This document shows, piece after piece, positions 19,617-27,968 of a stretch of DNA of 64,000 bases. The notes under the pieces were generated by a model. That model was not told where the DNA came from. It ran no database searches and saw only the letters and a list, made by a program, of their open reading frames with translations. A program made the position numbers and the translations under genes. The stretch is from Novosphingobium sp. SG919. GTDB lineage: Bacteria; Pseudomonadota; Alphaproteobacteria; Sphingomonadales; Sphingomonadaceae. Numbering within the stretch: position 1 is the stretch's first letter; every line of letters begins with the position of its first letter. Location: contig NZ_JABCNG010000001.1 of the NCBI RefSeq assembly GCF_012932495.1, positions 1,364,001 to 1,428,000 on the forward strand. The letters run 5' to 3'.

Positions 19617-20582
19617 ATGGCCACCATCGTTGCCAGCTATCCCAATGCCAAGGATCCGTCCTCGCCGCTCGATATTCGCCCCGTGGGTGGCCGCATCGGC
19701 GCCGAAATCCACGGGCTGGCGCTGTCGGGCGATCTCGACGCCGGCACCGTCCAGGCCATCGAGGCCGCACTCGTGCGGCACAAGGTCTTGTTCTTCCGCG
19801 GGCAGCAGCATCTCGACAATGCCGAGCACGAGGCGCTGACCGCCCTGTTCGGCGATCCGGTGGCCCATCCCACCGTGCCCGTCGCCGAAGGCTCGAAGTA
19901 CCTGCTCGAACTCGACAGCAAGGAAGGCTACGCCGCTTCTTCGTGGCACACCGACGTCACGTTCCTGGCCGCCTATCCCAAGGCATCGATCCTGCGCGGC
20001 ATCACCATTCCCGAGGCGGGTGGCGACACGCTGTGGGCCAATGGCGAAACCGCCTATGAAGGCCTGCCCGAGCCGTTGCGCCAGTTGGTCAACAACCTCT
20101 GGGCGGTGCACAGCAACGATTACGACTATGCCGCCACCCTCGCCGCAGCGGGGGTTTCCGAAACGGCGCAGGAAACCGCCAAGGAGCGCACGCTCTACCA
20201 CAAGTCGGTCTTCGCCTCGACGGTCTACGAAACCGAACATCCGGTGGTGCGTGTCCACCCCGCCAGTGGGCAGCGCAGCCTGCTGCTGGGCCATTTCGTC
20301 AAGCGCTTCGTGGGCTTGAGTGAGGCGGATTCGGCGCGTCTGTTCAACATCCTGCAGGATCACATCACCAAGCCGGAAAACACCGTGCGCTGGCGCTGGC
20401 AGCCTGGCGACGTCGCCTTCTGGGACAACCGCAGCACGCAGCACCGCGCGATCGCCGATTTCGGCCTGCAGCGCCGGACCTTGCGCCGTGCCACGGTTGC
20501 TGGCGACGTGCCGGTGGGCATCGACGGGCGCCAGAGCCGCACCACGCGCCAGGAACGTGCCGCCAGCGGCCAGCCGGCCTAA
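19617..20582 (+). CDS. Alpha-ketoglutarate-dependent dioxygenase, AtsK-like alkylsulfatase
   Basis: A TauD/TfdA-family Fe(II)/2-oxoglutarate dioxygenase of 321 aa. The iron site is SWHTDVTF (HxD), with the distal His in STQHRAIADFG and the 2OG-binding Arg in QRRTLRR. The segments PVGGRIGAEIHGLALS, TVYETEHPVVRVHPASG, LGHFVKRFVG and VPVGIDGRQSRTT closely resemble Pseudomonas AtsK as I remember it. AtsK hydroxylates alkyl sulfate esters and so frees sulfate and an aldehyde. The ATG at 19617 has AAGGAACC upstream. It leads a second operon with a GST and another TauD protein. Confidence 0.92.
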   Translation: MATIVASYPNAKDPSSPLDIRPVGGRIGAEIHGLALSGDLDAGTVQAIEAALVRHKVLFFRGQQHLDNAEHEALTALFGDPVAHPTVPVAEGSKYLLELDSKEGYAASSWHTDVTFLAAYPKASILRGITIPEAGGDTLWANGETAYEGLPEPLRQLVNNLWAVHSNDYDYAATLAAAGVSETAQETAKERTLYHKSVFASTVYETEHPVVRVHPASGQRSLLLGHFVKRFVGLSEADSARLFNILQDHITKPENTVRWRWQPGDVAFWDNRSTQHRAIADFGLQRRTLRRATVAGDVPVGIDGRQSRTTRQERAASGQPA

Positions 20583-20666
20583 GGCGCGCCAGCGTTTGAT
20601 CGATCGGCGGGGAGGGGGCTTGGCGGCCCGCTCCCCGCTCGTGCATTTTCAGGGATACCCGTTTCG

Positions 20667-21341
20667 ATGCAATTGCTTGCCTCGCCCGGCGCAACCAGCC
20701 TGCCGGCCAATGTGATCATCCGCGAACTCGATCTGCCGGTGGCGGTCCAACTGTTGCGGCTGGGGCCGGGGGGTGATGACCTTGCCGCGCGCACGCCTTA
20801 CGGCCGCATTCCCGCCCTGGTGCTCGACGATGGCACGGTGATTGGCGAAAATTCGGCGATCCTGCCGTTCCTGGCTGATCAGCGGCCCGGCACCAGCCTG
20901 TTCGCGCCCGCCGGCAGTGTGGAGCGCGCGCTGATCCAGTCGTGGATCGGCTATATCAACAGCGAGATCCACGGCGCCACGCAGCGCGTGGGCAATCGCC
21001 CGCATCTCTATTCCGACGATCCGGCCGCACATGAGGGTATCCGCCTGGCTGCGCGGCGCCGCCTGCGCGAGGCATACCAGCCGATCGAGGATCATCTCGC
21101 CCAGGCCGACTGGCTGGTGGGCGGCCGGTTCACCATTGCCGATGCCTATCTGGGCGTCTTTGCCAGCTATGTCCCGCATTTTGGCCCGGCGCTGGCCGAT
21201 CTTCCCGCCCTGTCGGCTTTTTCCGCCCGGTTCGAGGCGCTGCCTGCCGTTCAGGCAGCGCGCGCAGTCGAAGGCCCCCTGCCGTTCCGTCCCGGCGCCG
21301 CCGCGCCGCAACCTACCGTTTCCAACGAGGTGACCGCATGA
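20667..21341 (+). CDS. Glutathione S-transferase family protein in sulfur-type operon
   Basis: A 224-aa GST with the N-terminal thioredoxin-like domain (LASPGATSLPANVIIRELDL; YGRIPALVLDDG with cis-Pro; GENSAILPFLAD as the glutathione site) and a helical C-domain (FTIADAYLGVFASY). It lies between two TauD-family genes, 84 bp after the first and overlapping the second by 4 bp. A role in desulfonation or in detoxifying aldehyde or sulfite products is possible. I do not know a characterised relative. Confidence 0.9.
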   Translation: MQLLASPGATSLPANVIIRELDLPVAVQLLRLGPGGDDLAARTPYGRIPALVLDDGTVIGENSAILPFLADQRPGTSLFAPAGSVERALIQSWIGYINSEIHGATQRVGNRPHLYSDDPAAHEGIRLAARRRLREAYQPIEDHLAQADWLVGGRFTIADAYLGVFASYVPHFGPALADLPALSAFSARFEALPAVQAARAVEGPLPFRPGAAAPQPTVSNEVTA

Positions 21342-22189
21342 CACTCGAAATTCGCAAGCATGGGCGCGTCGGCGCCGAAATCCTGGGCGTCGATCTCGCC
21401 AGGCCGCTGCCAGAGACCGATCTGGCCGCCATCCGCGCCGCCTTTGCCGATCATGGCGTGATCTTCTTCCGCGATCAGCAGATCACCGAGGAGCAGCACA
21501 TCGCCTTTGCGCAGAGTTGGGGTCCGATCAACATCAACCGCTTTTTTGCCGCCCATCCGCGCTATCCCGAAATCGCGCTGGTGGTGAAAGAGCCCGATCA
21601 GCAACACAATATCGGCGGCGGCTGGCACACCGACCATTCCTATGACTTTGCCCCGGCGCTCGGTTCGATCCTGGTGGCACGCGAATTGCCGCCGCAGGGC
21701 GGGGCGACCGCGTTTGCCTCGATGACCGCGGCCTATGATGGCTTGCCGCCGGCGCTCAAGGCGCAAGTCGATGAACTCCGGGCGGTCCATTCCGCCCGCC
21801 ACGTGTTCGGCAGCAAGGCGGCAGCCTATGAATCATTGCAGGACACGCGCAGCGATGGCCGCATCGGCAATGCCTCTGCGGCCGACGTGCTGGATGATCC
21901 GGTGCACCCGGTGGTGATCACCCATCCGCTCAGCGGCAAGCGCGCGCTCTATGTAAACCCCAGTTTCACGGTGCGGGTGCTGGGCCTCTCGGACGAAGCC
22001 TCCGCCGATCTGCTGGCCACGCTCTATGAGCATGCCAAGCGGCCTGAATTCCAGGAAGACTTCCACTGGCGCCCCGGCTCGATCGCGTTCTGGGACAACC
22101 GGTCCACCTGGCACTATGCCTATAACGACTACCACGGCCACCGCCGCGAAATGCATCGCATCACCATTGAAGGCGTATCTTTGTCTTGA
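21338..22189 (+). CDS. TauD/TfdA-family dioxygenase
   Basis: A 283-aa Fe(II)/2-oxoglutarate dioxygenase. The iron site is GGWHTDHSYD with the distal His in STWHYAYNDYHG, and the 2OG Arg lies in HRREMHRITIEG. PVVITHPLSGKRALYVNPSF is the usual mid-region. It is distinct from the AtsK-like protein (shorter and with a different central loop) and may use taurine or another sulfonate, but phenoxyacid-type ether cleavage is also known in this family. Start and stop of the neighbouring GST overlap (ATGA), so the two are co-translated. Confidence 0.92.
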   Translation: MTLEIRKHGRVGAEILGVDLARPLPETDLAAIRAAFADHGVIFFRDQQITEEQHIAFAQSWGPININRFFAAHPRYPEIALVVKEPDQQHNIGGGWHTDHSYDFAPALGSILVARELPPQGGATAFASMTAAYDGLPPALKAQVDELRAVHSARHVFGSKAAAYESLQDTRSDGRIGNASAADVLDDPVHPVVITHPLSGKRALYVNPSFTVRVLGLSDEASADLLATLYEHAKRPEFQEDFHWRPGSIAFWDNRSTWHYAYNDYHGHRREMHRITIEGVSLS

Positions 22190-22258
22190 CGGGAACGGTC
22201 TAAGATGTTGATTTCAAAACAATTCACTCAAACTGTTGATAAGTTTTTGAATGAAGGC

Positions 22259-22287
22259 TTGCGCACCCGAAATCGCCCGCATATAGG
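22259..22287 (+). promoter_or_regulatory. Promoter of tRNA-Pro
   Basis: TTGCGC (22259-22264), 17-bp spacer, TATAGG (22282-22287), 45 bp before the tRNA. The same arrangement precedes the other tRNA genes in this window. Confidence 0.6.
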
Positions 22288-22331
22288 GCGGCCCTGCCCA
22301 GCGGGGACGGCCTAGCCCGAACCGCTCCGGT

Positions 22332-22408
22332 CGGGGAGTAGCTCAGCCTGGTAGAGCACTGTCTTCGGGAGGCAGGGGCCGGAGGTTCGAATCCTCTCTC
22401 CCCGACCA
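22332..22408 (+). tRNA. tRNA-Pro (anticodon CGG)
   Basis: A 77-nt cloverleaf: acceptor CGGGGAG / CTCCCCG, anticodon stem CTGTC / GGCAG around loop TTCGGGA, T-loop TTCGAAT, and an encoded ACCA end. Reads codon CCG. Confidence 0.97.
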
Positions 22409-22436
22409 CTTATTCTTCCTGTTATGCAGGACGATG

Positions 22437-22464
22437 AAAAAGCCGGCGCCACGCCGGCTTTTTT
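22437..22464 (+). terminator. Terminator after tRNA-Pro
   Basis: Stem AAAAAGCCGGCG / CGCCGGCTTTTT with loop CCA and a T-run of six; works in both directions. Confidence 0.93.
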
Positions 22465-22527
22465 CGTTTCCAGCATCGTATCGCGCCCCGATTTGACCTT
22501 TGCGCTGGCGCACCTAAGGCTGAGGCT

Positions 22528-23493
22528 ATGACCAGCCTGACCGAATCCCGCACCGACCACTTTGAATGGCAATACCTTGACCTGATGCGCCAGATCTGGA
22601 CGCAGGGGGACGAGCGCATGGATCGCACCGGCGTTGGCACCCGCGCGGTGTTCGGTGCGCAGCTGCGGTTCGATCTGTCGGACGGGCGGGTGCCGCTGCT
22701 GTCGACCAAGCGGGTGTTCTGGAAAACCGCCACGCGCGAATTCCTGTGGTTCCTGACCGGCGACACCAATATTCGCGCGTTGTGCGCGCAAGGGGTGGAA
22801 ATCTGGACCGACTGGCCGCTCGATCGCTATCGCCGTGAAACGGGCGAGGCGATCAGCAGGGCCGATTTTTCGGCACGGATCGTGGCCGATGCCGCTTTTG
22901 CCGCGCAATGGGGCGATCTTGGCCCCGTCTATGGCAAGCAATGGGTCGATTGGCCGGTCTATGAGCCGGTGGGGCAGAACGGGGACGGGGGCGTGCTCTA
23001 TCGCCGCCGCGACCAGGGCGTGAACCAGGTGGCGGACGTGGTCGATAGCCTGCGCCGCAATCCGGGCAGCCGGCGCCACATCGTGGAAGGGTGGAACGTG
23101 GCCGAGCTGGACGCGATGGCGCTGCCGCCGTGTCACAAGACCTATCAGTTCCATGTATCGGGCAATCGCCTGTCTTGCGTGCTCTATCAGCGCAGCTGCG
23201 ACGTGGTGCTGGGCCTGCCGTTCAACCTGTGGGGCGCGGCGCTGTTCGTGCACATGCTGGCCCAGCAGTGCGATCTGGAGGCGGGCGAGCTCGTGTGGAT
23301 GGGCGGAGATACCCACCTCTATCTCAACCATGCCGACCTGATCGCGGCGCAGTTGCAGCGCGTGCCCAGTGGTGAAGCGCCGCGGTTGGTGATCGGACGC
23401 CGGCCCGAATCGATCTTTGCCTATGCGATCGAGGATTTCGCCGTGGAAGGCTATCATCCCCAGGGGCACCTAGCCGCGCCAGTGGCGGTTTGA
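22528..23493 (+). CDS. thyA: Thymidylate synthase
   Basis: Converts dUMP to dTMP with methylene-THF. It has 321 aa, longer than the 264 aa of E. coli because of an insert in the N-terminal part (around GEAISRADFSARIVADAAFA) of the sort seen in the Lactobacillus enzyme. Catalytic Cys lies in ALPPCHKTYQF. The dUMP site is QRSCDVVLGLPFN and the folate region is MGGDTHLYLNH. The C-terminal PVAV end closes the active site. It starts 64 bp after the tRNA-Pro terminator. Confidence 0.97.
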   Translation: MTSLTESRTDHFEWQYLDLMRQIWTQGDERMDRTGVGTRAVFGAQLRFDLSDGRVPLLSTKRVFWKTATREFLWFLTGDTNIRALCAQGVEIWTDWPLDRYRRETGEAISRADFSARIVADAAFAAQWGDLGPVYGKQWVDWPVYEPVGQNGDGGVLYRRRDQGVNQVADVVDSLRRNPGSRRHIVEGWNVAELDAMALPPCHKTYQFHVSGNRLSCVLYQRSCDVVLGLPFNLWGAALFVHMLAQQCDLEAGELVWMGGDTHLYLNHADLIAAQLQRVPSGEAPRLVIGRRPESIFAYAIEDFAVEGYHPQGHLAAPVAV

Positions 23494-23562
23494 TCGCCCG
23501 ATGTTTGTTGGCGCAGGCGTAAATTTCCACAGCTTGCTGCGAAAATTCTGCATGACCCTTTG

Positions 23563-23591
23563 TTGACACCCGCCGCCGCCCGGCATAGAGG
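23563..23591 (+). promoter_or_regulatory. Promoter of first tRNA-Asp
   Basis: TTGACA (23563-23568), 17-bp spacer, TAGAGG (23586-23591); the tRNA begins 21 bp later. Confidence 0.75.
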
Positions 23592-23611
23592 CGCCTCACC
23601 CCAAGGGAACT

Positions 23612-23688
23612 GCGGGTGTAGCTCAGTTGGTTAGAGTGCCGGCCTGTCACGCCGGAGGTCGCGGGTTCGAGCCCCGTCACTCGCGCCA
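23612..23688 (+). tRNA. tRNA-Asp (anticodon GTC), copy 1
   Basis: 77 nt; acceptor GCGGGTG / CACTCGC with one G-T pair, anticodon stem CCGGC / GCCGG around CTGTCAC, T-loop TTCGAGC, encoded CCA. Identical to copy 2 at 23821. Confidence 0.97.
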
Positions 23689-23718
23689 TTCCCTTGGGTA
23701 AGGTATTGTTGGTCAATG

Positions 23719-23742
23719 AAAACCTTGCTCGAACAAGGTTTT
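23719..23742 (+). terminator. Terminator after first tRNA-Asp
   Basis: Stem AAAACCTTG / CAAGGTTTT with loop CTCGAA; short T-run. Confidence 0.7.
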
Positions 23743-23773
23743 ATCGCCAGGGCCGGAAGCGGCAGTTTGGCAG

Positions 23774-23802
23774 TTGACAGGCAAGACCGGGCGCCTTAGA
23801 GG
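23774..23802 (+). promoter_or_regulatory. Promoter of second tRNA-Asp
   Basis: TTGACA (23774-23779), 17-bp spacer, TAGAGG (23797-23802). The -35, -10 and spacing are the same as for copy 1, and a CCCCAAGGG box precedes both tRNAs. Confidence 0.75.
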
Positions 23803-23820
23803 CGCAAACCCCAAGGGTAC

Positions 23821-23897
23821 GCGGGTGTAGCTCAGTTGGTTAGAGTGCCGGCCTGTCACGCCGGAGGTCGCGGGTTCGAGCCCCGTCACTCGCGCCA
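23821..23897 (+). tRNA. tRNA-Asp (anticodon GTC), copy 2
   Basis: 77 nt, identical in sequence to the tRNA at 23612-23688, with CCA encoded. Confidence 0.97.
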
Positions 23898-23910
23898 CTT
23901 GGTGGTTTTC

Positions 23911-23939
23911 AAAAAGGCTTCCTGCGGGAAGCCTTTTTT
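23911..23939. terminator. Terminator after second tRNA-Asp
   Basis: Stem AAAAAGGCTTCC / GGAAGCCTTTTT with loop TGCG and a T-run of six; A-run on the other side also serves the convergent DUF2842 gene. Confidence 0.93.
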
Positions 23940-23986
23940 GTTTGCGGTGTCCGTATTTGCGCTGCGTTAGGCGGTGTGCCTGGGGC

Positions 23987-24226
23987 TCAGCCCCAGCGGC
24001 CGGTTTCCATCCAAATCAGAAAGCGGCGCAGCGGCAGCAGCCATGCCGTGCCCAGCACCAGATAGAGCGGAACTTGCGCCAGCACGGGCAAGCCGCCGAT
24101 GCGATCGCCCAGGCTCATCACAATGGCGCCATAGATCGCCAGCGCCGCCAGCAGGGCCAGGATACCCACTGGCTTGCGCCAGGTGGGCGGGGGTGGCGGG
24201 TTGAAGTGCGGGCGCTGCGGGTCCAT
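23987..24226 (-). CDS. DUF2842-like small membrane protein
   Basis: A 79-aa protein with a Pro-rich N-terminus, the family start TWRKPVGILALLAALAIYG, two membrane helices and the end LIWMETGRWG. These match the alphaproteobacterial DUF2842 family, function unknown. The ATG at 24226 overlaps the TGA of the upstream cyclo-ligase gene by one base (TGATG), so re-initiation is likely. Confidence 0.85.
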   Translation of the reverse strand: MDPQRPHFNPPPPPTWRKPVGILALLAALAIYGAIVMSLGDRIGGLPVLAQVPLYLVLGTAWLLPLRRFLIWMETGRWG

Positions 24227-24846
24227 CAAAACGGCCCGTAGAGCCGGGTGGGCGTAACCACGGCGCGCAAGGGAATGTCGTGCGCTTCTGCGGGTAGGCT
24301 TTCCACGCACTGCGCGTCCCAGGCCATGCCGATCGGCACTGCCTGGGGGGTCGCTTCCAGCCAGCGGTCATAATGCCCGCCGCCCTGGCCCAGCCGCTGT
24401 CCTTGTGCGGTGAAGCCCACCAGCGGCACGAACAGCACATCGGGCTTGATTTCCGGTGCATCGGCGGCCGGTTGTCGCACGCCCCACGGATCGGGTTCCA
24501 GCACTTCATCGAGCGGGGGCACCAGCCACTGGCGAAACTGCATCGGTGCATCCCGCCCGGCAAACCAGGGCAGGGCCACGGCATGGCCTGCTTCGTGAAA
24601 GAACGTGGCATAGCTGGCAGCGGGCGCTTCCCACCGGCCGGCATTGTAAAGCGCGATCGTGGCGCCGGCCGGAACCAGTGCCATCAGCGGCGCGGGTGGG
24701 CGGCGGAACACTAGGGCGCGCGTACGCGGATCGAGCGCTTCCACATGGGCGCGGCGGCGCGCGCGCAGATCCTGGCGCAGCGCCTGCTTGGCGGCAATGG
24801 CTGCGCCGTCTTGGTCCGGGTATGGAGGGGGTGACGGGCCCACCAT
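24226..24846 (-). CDS. 5-formyltetrahydrofolate cyclo-ligase
   Basis: ATP-dependent recycling of 5-formyl-THF to methenyl-THF. The length is 206 aa. Family marks are AAKQALRQDLRARRRA (N-terminal basic helix), EPDPWGVRQP, PLVGFTAQGQRLGQGGGHYDR (substrate and ATP loop) and GMAWDAQCVESLP. The frame opens right after the probable 6S RNA. The same pairing of 6S RNA with this gene is known in E. coli (ssrS-ygfA). Confidence 0.94.
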   Translation of the reverse strand: MVGPSPPPYPDQDGAAIAAKQALRQDLRARRRAHVEALDPRTRALVFRRPPAPLMALVPAGATIALYNAGRWEAPAASYATFFHEAGHAVALPWFAGRDAPMQFRQWLVPPLDEVLEPDPWGVRQPAADAPEIKPDVLFVPLVGFTAQGQRLGQGGGHYDRWLEATPQAVPIGMAWDAQCVESLPAEAHDIPLRAVVTPTRLYGPF

Positions 24847-24992
24847 GGGTCGTTCTCCGGGAAAATCCTCTGACGCCTCAACGTCAGGTGGGGACCATGT
24901 GCCTGTGCCAGGGCCCAGGTAGGGACAGCCCCCTTGGATTTGCTTATAGCCTCAGGGATGTTTCATGCGGCGCGTGCCGGGCAGAACCCGTC
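24847..24992 (-). ncRNA. ssrS: Probable 6S RNA
   Basis: Lies between zapA and the cyclo-ligase gene, the conserved ssrS site in proteobacteria. On the minus strand the ends pair: GTTCTGCCCGG (near 24987-24977) with CCGGAGAAC (24860-24852), leaving a 2-nt bulge. The inner AAATCC / GGATTT stem (24941-24936 with 24868-24863) and the hairpin CTGACG / CGTCAG follow, with unpaired stretches that could make the RNA-polymerase-binding bubble. The length of about 146 nt fits alphaproteobacterial 6S RNA. A promoter sits just upstream. Confidence 0.68.
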
Positions 24993-24999
24993 ACTGCGC

Positions 25000-25028
25000 A
25001 ATCTAGGCATTCGTGGCGTCGGGCTCAA
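25000..25028 (-). promoter_or_regulatory. Promoter for 6S RNA inside the zapA 3' end
   Basis: Minus strand TTGAGC (25028-25023), 17-bp spacer, TAGATT (25005-25000); TAG is also the zapA stop. The predicted start near 24992 fits the 5' end of the structured RNA. Confidence 0.6.
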
Positions 25029-25353
25029 GGGGTGGCGCCAGTTTATGCGCCAGGTTTTCCACCCGCTCTGCCAACCGCGCCACGCGGGCGACCAGTTCGG
25101 GCGAGGGCGCTGCGGGCGGTGCCGGTTGTGGCGCCGGTGCTGGGCGGCTGTGCGCCTCGTGCAGTTCGTCGGCCAGCATGAGCGAGGCGAACAGCAGCAT
25201 GCGCGCTTCGCCCTGGGTGGCGACGTTGCCCATGCGCCGCACGCGATCGTCGATCATGCGGCCAAGCATCTCCACGTGGGCCTCCTCGCCCGCAGCCACG
25301 GAAATGGTGAGCGACCGGCCACCAATCGTCAGAGTCACATTGGTCATCTGCAT
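25003..25353 (-). CDS. zapA: Cell division protein ZapA
   Basis: A 116-aa Z-ring-associated protein that cross-links FtsZ filaments. The N-terminal domain TNVTLTIGGRSLTISVAAGEE, then MIDDRVRRMG and ARMLLFASLMLADELHEA, is the ZapA globular and dimer region. It is followed by a Pro-rich linker and a C-terminal coiled coil (VARVARLAERVENLAHKL). The ATG at 25353 has GGGGGAACG upstream; an ATG two codons later is the alternative. It lies directly after a coiled-coil gene that resembles its Caulobacter partner ZauP. Confidence 0.94.
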   Translation of the reverse strand: MQMTNVTLTIGGRSLTISVAAGEEAHVEMLGRMIDDRVRRMGNVATQGEARMLLFASLMLADELHEAHSRPAPAPQPAPPAAPSPELVARVARLAERVENLAHKLAPPLEPDATNA

Positions 25354-25408
25354 GGTCGTCGTCGTTCCCCCTGGCCTCTGGCCTTGGTGCTGCTGCCGCG
25401 CGTACCGG

Positions 25409-25684
25409 TTATTGCGGCAGGCTGGACAGCAACAGGTCCAGCTGCTGCAATTCCTCGGTCACGCGTTCGCGCAGCTTGCGGTGGCGCGATTTGAGCTCGG
25501 TAAGTTCGGCCTGGGCGGCCCATTCTTCCTGCGCAGTGGCGGTGCCCAGTGCATCGGCCTGCTGACGCGCCACGACCTCTTCCAGCCGCGTCAGCGCCAG
25601 TTCCACCCGTTCGATCGCTGAAAAGAGATCGCCGTTTTCAACTGGCGCAGTGCCGTCTGCCGAATTGCCGTCCAAGATTGCCAT
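25409..25684 (-). CDS. Coiled-coil protein upstream of zapA, probable ZauP
   Basis: A 91-aa, almost wholly helical protein (ERVELALTRLEEVVARQQA; LTELKSRHRKLRERVTEELQ) with no signal or membrane segment. In Caulobacter a short coiled-coil protein encoded just upstream of zapA (ZauP) binds ZapA and tightens the Z-ring; size, position and coiled coil agree here. The start at 25684 (MAILDGN) is preferred to a longer frame from 25747. Similarity is by context and structure, not by a motif. Confidence 0.7.
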   Translation of the reverse strand: MAILDGNSADGTAPVENGDLFSAIERVELALTRLEEVVARQQADALGTATAQEEWAAQAELTELKSRHRKLRERVTEELQQLDLLLSSLPQ

Positions 25685-25932
25685 GATTCTTGCGGTATCA
25701 CACTGGCCGTTGGCTGCAAGTTCCCCTGTGTATAGATCAGGGTGCATAGATCGGGCCTACATGCGGTCTTGGCCGCAGATTGCGCTGTCAAACTCGGCTA
25801 CCTGGCGTACCGGGCGATTTGTTCGGTCCCTTGTGCTTGACGCTGGCAAGCCGGGGAACCAAAGAGGCCGCGATTTCCCCGAATCAGACGCGCCCGTGCG
25901 CCGGGCGTGTGAGTAAGGACACCAACCCGAAT

Positions 25933-27900
25933 ATGACAAGCGATCCGACCGCGCTGGCACCCATGGCCAACGCGATCCGTGCGCTGGCGATGGACGCGGT
26001 CCAGGCAGCGGAATCCGGCCATCCTGGCATGCCGATGGGCATGGCAGACGTTGCCACGGTGTTGTGGTCGCGCTTTTTGAAGTTCGATCCCACCGCGCCC
26101 AAGTGGGCCGATCGCGATCGCTTCGTGCTGTCGGCGGGCCATGGCTCGATGCTGCTTTATGCGCTGCTCCACCTGTCGGGCTATCAACAGCCGACGATGG
26201 ATGACATCCGCAATTTCCGCCAGCTCAACAGCCCCTGCGCCGGCCACCCGGAAAACTTCCTGCTGCCCGGCGTGGAATGCACCACCGGCCCGCTGGGCCA
26301 GGGCTTTGCCATGGCCGTGGGCATGGCGATGGCCGAACGCCACCTCAACGCCCAGTTCGGCGACGACCTGGTCGATCACCGCACCTGGGTGGTGGCCGGC
26401 GATGGCTGCCTGATGGAAGGCATCAACCACGAAGCGGTGGGCTTGGCCGGCACGCTGGGCCTTGGGCGCCTGGTCGTGTTGTGGGACAACAACAAGATCA
26501 CCATCGACGGGGATACTTCGCTCTCGACCAGCGAAGATATCCTCGCCCGCTACCGCGCCAGCGGCTGGCACACCGAAGATTGCGACGGACACGATTTCGC
26601 CGATATCGAGCGCGCGATTGCCGCCGCGATGGCCGATGATCGCCCCTCGCTCATCTCGTGCCGCACGGTGATCGGCAAGGGCGCGCCCAACAAGCAGGGC
26701 GGCCACAACGTCCACGGCGCGCCGCTGGGCAAGGACGAGATTGCCGCCGCGCGCGAATATCTCGGCTGGACGGCCGCGCCGTTCGAAATCCCCGCAGACA
26801 TCCTCAGTCATTGGCGCGCCACGGGTGACGCTGGCCGCGATCTGCGCACCGAATGGGAAGGGCGCCTGGCTGCCAACCCGCAAGGCACCGAACTGATGCG
26901 CCGCATGGCGGGCGAACTGCCCTCGGGCGAGGAAGCCGGCCTGGCCTTCGGCGAATGGCTGGGCAAGACCCAGAACATCGCCTCGCGCAAGGCTTCGGAA
27001 CTCGCGCTTGAAGTGCTCACCCCGCTGGTGCCCGAAATGGTCGGCGGCTCGGCCGACCTGACCGGGTCCAACAATACCAAGACCAAGGCGACCACGCCGT
27101 TCGGCCCGGCCGACTATGCCGGCCGCTATGTCTATTACGGCATTCGCGAATTCGGCATGTCGGCCGCGATGAACGGCATGGCCTTGCATGGCGGGATTAT
27201 CCCGTACGGCGGCACGTTCCTGGTCTTTGCCGACTATTGCCGCAACGCGATCCGCATGTCTGCGCTCCAGCACGCGCGGGTGATCTATGTGCTCACGCAC
27301 GATTCCATCGGCCTGGGCGAGGATGGCCCCACGCACCAGCCGATCGAAACGGTGATGAGCCTGCGCATGATCCCCAATCTCCAGGTGTTCCGCCCGGCCG
27401 ATGCGGTGGAAACCGCCGAATGCTGGAACCTGGCGCTGGCTTCGCCCACGACGCCGTCCGTCCTGGCGCTCACCCGCCAGAACCTGCCGCAGCTGCGCCA
27501 CGATGGTGCGATGCTCAGCGCACAGGGCGCCTATCGCCTGGTTGCCGCCAGTGCCGCGCGCAAGGTCGTGTTGCTGGCCACCGGTTCGGAAGTGTCCATT
27601 GCGGTTGACGTGGCCAGGGCGCTGGAAGACAAGGGCATCGGCGCCGACGTCGTGTCGATGCCAAGCTGGGAACTGTTCGAAGCTCAGGACGAAGCCTACA
27701 AGGCAGACCTGATCCCGGCCGACGTGCTCAAGGTCTCGATCGAGGCGGGCACCACGTTCGGCTGGCAGAAGTATGTCGGCGATGGCCTGGCCATCGGCAT
27801 CGACAGCTTCGGCGCTTCGGCCCCGGCCCCGGTGCTTTACGATCACTTCGGCCTGACCGCGGCCAAGATCGTGCCGCAAGTTCTCGAACGGCTCGGGTAA
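25933..27900 (+). CDS. tkt: Transketolase
   Basis: A 655-aa thiamine diphosphate enzyme that moves two-carbon ketol units in the pentose phosphate pathway. Marks are [27 protein letters not shown], the ThDP motif [33 protein letters not shown], and in the Pyr domain [19 protein letters not shown] and [24 protein letters not shown] lies 13 bp before the ATG. A GTG at 25909 would add eight residues and is less likely. It is followed by gap, pgk and fba, a glycolysis and pentose phosphate cluster. Confidence 0.97.
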   Translation: MTSDPTALAPMANAIRALAMDAVQAAESGHPGMPMGMADVATVLWSRFLKFDPTAPKWADRDRFVLSAGHGSMLLYALLHLSGYQQPTMDDIRNFRQLNSPCAGHPENFLLPGVECTTGPLGQGFAMAVGMAMAERHLNAQFGDDLVDHRTWVVAGDGCLMEGINHEAVGLAGTLGLGRLVVLWDNNKITIDGDTSLSTSEDILARYRASGWHTEDCDGHDFADIERAIAAAMADDRPSLISCRTVIGKGAPNKQGGHNVHGAPLGKDEIAAAREYLGWTAAPFEIPADILSHWRATGDAGRDLRTEWEGRLAANPQGTELMRRMAGELPSGEEAGLAFGEWLGKTQNIASRKASELALEVLTPLVPEMVGGSADLTGSNNTKTKATTPFGPADYAGRYVYYGIREFGMSAAMNGMALHGGIIPYGGTFLVFADYCRNAIRMSALQHARVIYVLTHDSIGLGEDGPTHQPIETVMSLRMIPNLQVFRPADAVETAECWNLALASPTTPSVLALTRQNLPQLRHDGAMLSAQGAYRLVAASAARKVVLLATGSEVSIAVDVARALEDKGIGADVVSMPSWELFEAQDEAYKADLIPADVLKVSIEAGTTFGWQKYVGDGLAIGIDSFGASAPAPVLYDHFGLTAAKIVPQVLERLG

Positions 27901-27968
27901 TCGCCCGGGCCGCTCGGCCTCTCATCATGCCAATCCATTCGGTGTCTTCAATTCGAAGGAGTAAGACC

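Noticed and set aside
22251..23897. Possible genomic island boundaries at the tRNA genes
   Set aside because: No integrase, no repeat of the tRNA 3' ends downstream and no change in base composition.
24456..25181. Plus-strand frame of 241 codons over the cyclo-ligase, 6S RNA and zapA
   Set aside because: Opposes three supported features and has no recognisable protein features.
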